Shown here: in pieces, positions 62,278 to 64,000 of the stretch
Layout: each line of letters begins with the position of its first letter
Position numbering within the stretch: position 1 is the first letter of the stretch
Assembly: GCA_003225005.1 (NCBI GenBank)
Contig: QIAN01000015.1
Span: 1 to 64,000 of the forward strand
Length of the DNA: 64,000 nucleotides
DNA from: Acidobacteriota bacterium
GTDB taxonomy: Bacteria > Acidobacteriota > Terriglobia > Terriglobales > Acidobacteriaceae
Direction of reading: 5' to 3'
Position numbers and translations under genes: made by a program
The notes under the pieces: model-generated
What the model was told of the DNA's origin: nothing
What the model saw: the letters and a program-made list of their open reading frames with translations, nothing else
Database searches by the model: none

Positions 62278-63648
62278 CTATGCTTCCTTCTCCCCCTCAT
62301 CCGCAATCCCAATCTTTGACAACCGATAGCGCAACGCATTCCGCGAGAGCCCGAGCAATCGGGCGGCCTGACTCTTGTTTCCACTGGCACGACGCAACGC
62401 TTCTTGAATCATCTCGTCCTCCCAGCGTTCGAGCGTCATGCCTTCAGGCAGGAAGTGATTTTCTGAGGTTTCGTCCCGGACAGGACGAGTATCAAGATGA
62501 ATGTCGGCGGGCTCGATCACATCCCCCTTGGCCAGCGCGCACGCGCGCTCGATGATGTTTTGCAGTTCGCGCACGTTCCCCGGCCAGTGATAATTCACCA
62601 GAATTCGCACCGCCTCGGGCGCAATGCCTTTCACAGGCTTACCGGCACCGCCGCAAAACCGTTCCATGAAAAGACTGGCTAGATCGGGGATGTCTTCCTT
62701 GCGCTCGCGCAAGGGCGCAATGTCGATGGGCACAACGTTTAAGCGGTAGTAAAGGTCCTCGCGGAATGTTCCTTCCTCGAGCGCAGCCCGGAGATCGCGG
62801 TTGGTGGCAGCAATCAGACGTACATCCACTTTGACGGTTCGCGTGCCGCCCAAGCGTTCAAACTCGCGCTCCTGCAAGACGCGAAGCAGTTTGACCTGTA
62901 TGGCCGGTGGCACATCGCCAATTTCATCGAGGAACAAGGTTCCTTTGTCAGCCAGTTCAAATTTCCCCGGCTTGCTGGCGTTCGCTCCCGTGAATGCTCC
63001 TTTTTCGTAACCAAACAGTTCGCTCTCCAGGAGACTCTCAGGAATGGCTGAGCTGTTTATCTTAATGAATGGGCCGCGCGCTCTTCGCGACTTCTCATGA
63101 ATCGCGCGTGCGATCAGGTCTTTGCCAACGCCGCTTTCGCCACCCAAGAGAACTGTTGAGTTCGTCGGTGCCACCCGTTCCACGGTAGCCAGCACTTCCT
63201 GCATCTTCGGGCTGCGTGCCACCACGTTAGGATGCGCATAGCGTTTGCCCAATGCCTCGCGAAGGGATCGATTCTCCTCGCGCAGCTTGTGAACATCCAG
63301 CTCCTTATGAATCACCATCCGCATTTCGGCCAGCGAAAACGGCTTGAGCACGTAATCGCTGGCTCCGGCCTTCATGGCTTCGACCGCCGTCTCCACCGTG
63401 CCGAAGGCCGTCATCACGATCACCGGCAGCGCCGCATTCTGGTGTTTAACCGCCTGCAAGAATTCCAGGCCATTCATACCCGGCAGCTTGAGGTCCGTTA
63501 CCACCAGGTCGACGGAGTTTTCCCTCAGCAATTTCAATCCGCTCTCGGCATCTCCCGCGGATAGGGTGGTGAACCCCTCCTCCCCGAGGTTGAGTTCGAG
63601 CAGCCGCCGCATCTTGGCCTCATCTTCGACAATCAAAATTGCCGGCAT
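62278..63648 (-). CDS. NtrC-family sigma-54 response regulator
   Basis: The 456-residue protein has all three NtrC modules. The receiver (1-120) has VEDE, phospho-Asp in VVTDLKLPGMNG and Lys in YVLKPFS. The AAA+ domain has Walker A GESGVGKD, the sigma-54 contact loop GAFTGA, Walker B LFLDEIGD and the arginine fingers in RLNVVPIDIAPLRERKEDIP. The Fis-type helix-turn-helix is GNKSQAARLLGLSRNALRYR. All key residues are present, so it should be active. Its kinase gene ends 29 bases upstream. The sigma-54 promoter of the FecR-domain gene is 292 bases downstream of its stop and is the likely target. Confidence 0.95.
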   Translation of the reverse strand: MPAILIVEDEAKMRRLLELNLGEEGFTTLSAGDAESGLKLLRENSVDLVVTDLKLPGMNGLEFLQAVKHQNAALPVIVMTAFGTVETAVEAMKAGASDYVLKPFSLAEMRMVIHKELDVHKLREENRSLREALGKRYAHPNVVARSPKMQEVLATVERVAPTNSTVLLGGESGVGKDLIARAIHEKSRRARGPFIKINSSAIPESLLESELFGYEKGAFTGANASKPGKFELADKGTLFLDEIGDVPPAIQVKLLRVLQEREFERLGGTRTVKVDVRLIAATNRDLRAALEEGTFREDLYYRLNVVPIDIAPLRERKEDIPDLASLFMERFCGGAGKPVKGIAPEAVRILVNYHWPGNVRELQNIIERACALAKGDVIEPADIHLDTRPVRDETSENHFLPEGMTLERWEDEMIQEALRRASGNKSQAARLLGLSRNALRYRLSKIGIADEGEKEA

Positions 63649-63677
63649 TTTTCTTCTTCTTGATCAGCGCTGCAAAT

Positions 63678-64000
63678 TCACGAAATCACTAACTCCGATT
63701 CAGGTCTGGAACGGGTGGCCTCAACCGCTAAAGGGAAGAACATCACAAAGCACGCTCCTTGTGACTGCGGGCTATCCGGCGAACGGCCGCTTTCCACCTT
63801 AATCCAGCCCTGATGGCCGTCGATTATTTTTGAAACGATCGACAAGCCCAATCCCACCCCGGTCTTTTTTGTGGTGACAAATGGATTGAATATCTGTTCC
63901 CGCAAGTCCTCGGGAACGCCGGGGCCACTGTCGCATAAACGTACTTCGATCCCATCCCGGCCCAGGGACCGCGAGATTTCAGCGGCAACTCTCAACCTGC
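63678..64000 (-). CDS. Sensor histidine kinase, C-terminal part (start outside window)
   Basis: About 107 residues of the ATPase domain are visible: LRVAAEISRSLGRDGIEVRL, DSGPGVPEDLREQIFNPFVT, TKKTGVGLGLSIVSKIIDGH. These are the G1 and G2 boxes of NtrB-type kinases. The N-terminus lies beyond the window edge. It is encoded 29 bases upstream of the NtrC-type regulator on the same strand and should be its cognate kinase. Confidence 0.9.
   Translation of the reverse strand, partial: RLRVAAEISRSLGRDGIEVRLCDSGPGVPEDLREQIFNPFVTTKKTGVGLGLSIVSKIIDGHQGWIKVESGRSPDSPQSQGACFVMFFPLAVEATRSRPESELVIS

Overview
The window looks like a chromosomal segment of a Gram-negative, GC-rich soil bacterium, most probably an acidobacterium of the Koribacter/Terriglobia type. 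This is inferred from gene content: DUF892, BON and SYLF stress proteins, a secretin carrying a cohesin domain, acidobacterial-style small conserved proteins, Ig-like surface protein remains and two large secreted M1 peptidases. No 16S gene is present to settle it.

Region 1 (1-8.1 kb) is accessory DNA in decay. It holds a partial beta-lactamase-family hydrolase, a broken DUF262 gene that abuts a truncated MOSC gene, an intact double-DUF427 gene, a frameshifted MOSC/ferredoxin-reductase fusion, a short-chain dehydrogenase with its middle deleted, an intact TMEM175-like channel and alpha/beta hydrolase, a frameshifted and truncated PAS-GAF-sigma54 activator, and the C-terminal stub of a tyrosine recombinase.

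Region 2 (8.1-18.5 kb) carries an Nramp-related transporter with an altered metal-site motif and a run of general-stress and envelope genes (GlsB-like, DUF892, YflT-like, BON, SYLF-BON). A single-domain receiver, a PAS histidine kinase, small conserved proteins and more gene remnants (GAF protein, di-haem cytochrome) follow. It ends with a 3'-only fragment of tRNA-Asp and an intact tRNA-Phe.

Region 3 (18.8-52.8 kb) is mostly core metabolism: M1 aminopeptidase, histidine catabolism (hutU-hutI), a secretin with two pseudopilins, smpB, a Smr-like protein, an AsmA-like protein, a second M1 peptidase, leucyl aminopeptidase, polyprenyl synthase, YajQ, TatD, metG, larC, argS, lactate permease, a pseudokinase-TonB fusion and a glpF-glpK operon. 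A degenerate CGCAGAGAACGC-type repeat recurs in the gaps between genes and seems to have entered argS in frame.

Region 4 (53-64 kb) is regulatory and envelope-related. An OmpR-type regulator and histidine kinase precede a porin and a copper-binding cupredoxin. After a probable group II intron relic comes a FecR-domain, tryptophan- and glycine-rich exported protein. Its upstream region has a consensus sigma-54 promoter and a dyad at enhancer distance, directly downstream of an NtrC-type regulator and its kinase. This apparent sigma-54 circuit and the pseudokinase-TonB protein are the most attractive targets in the window.
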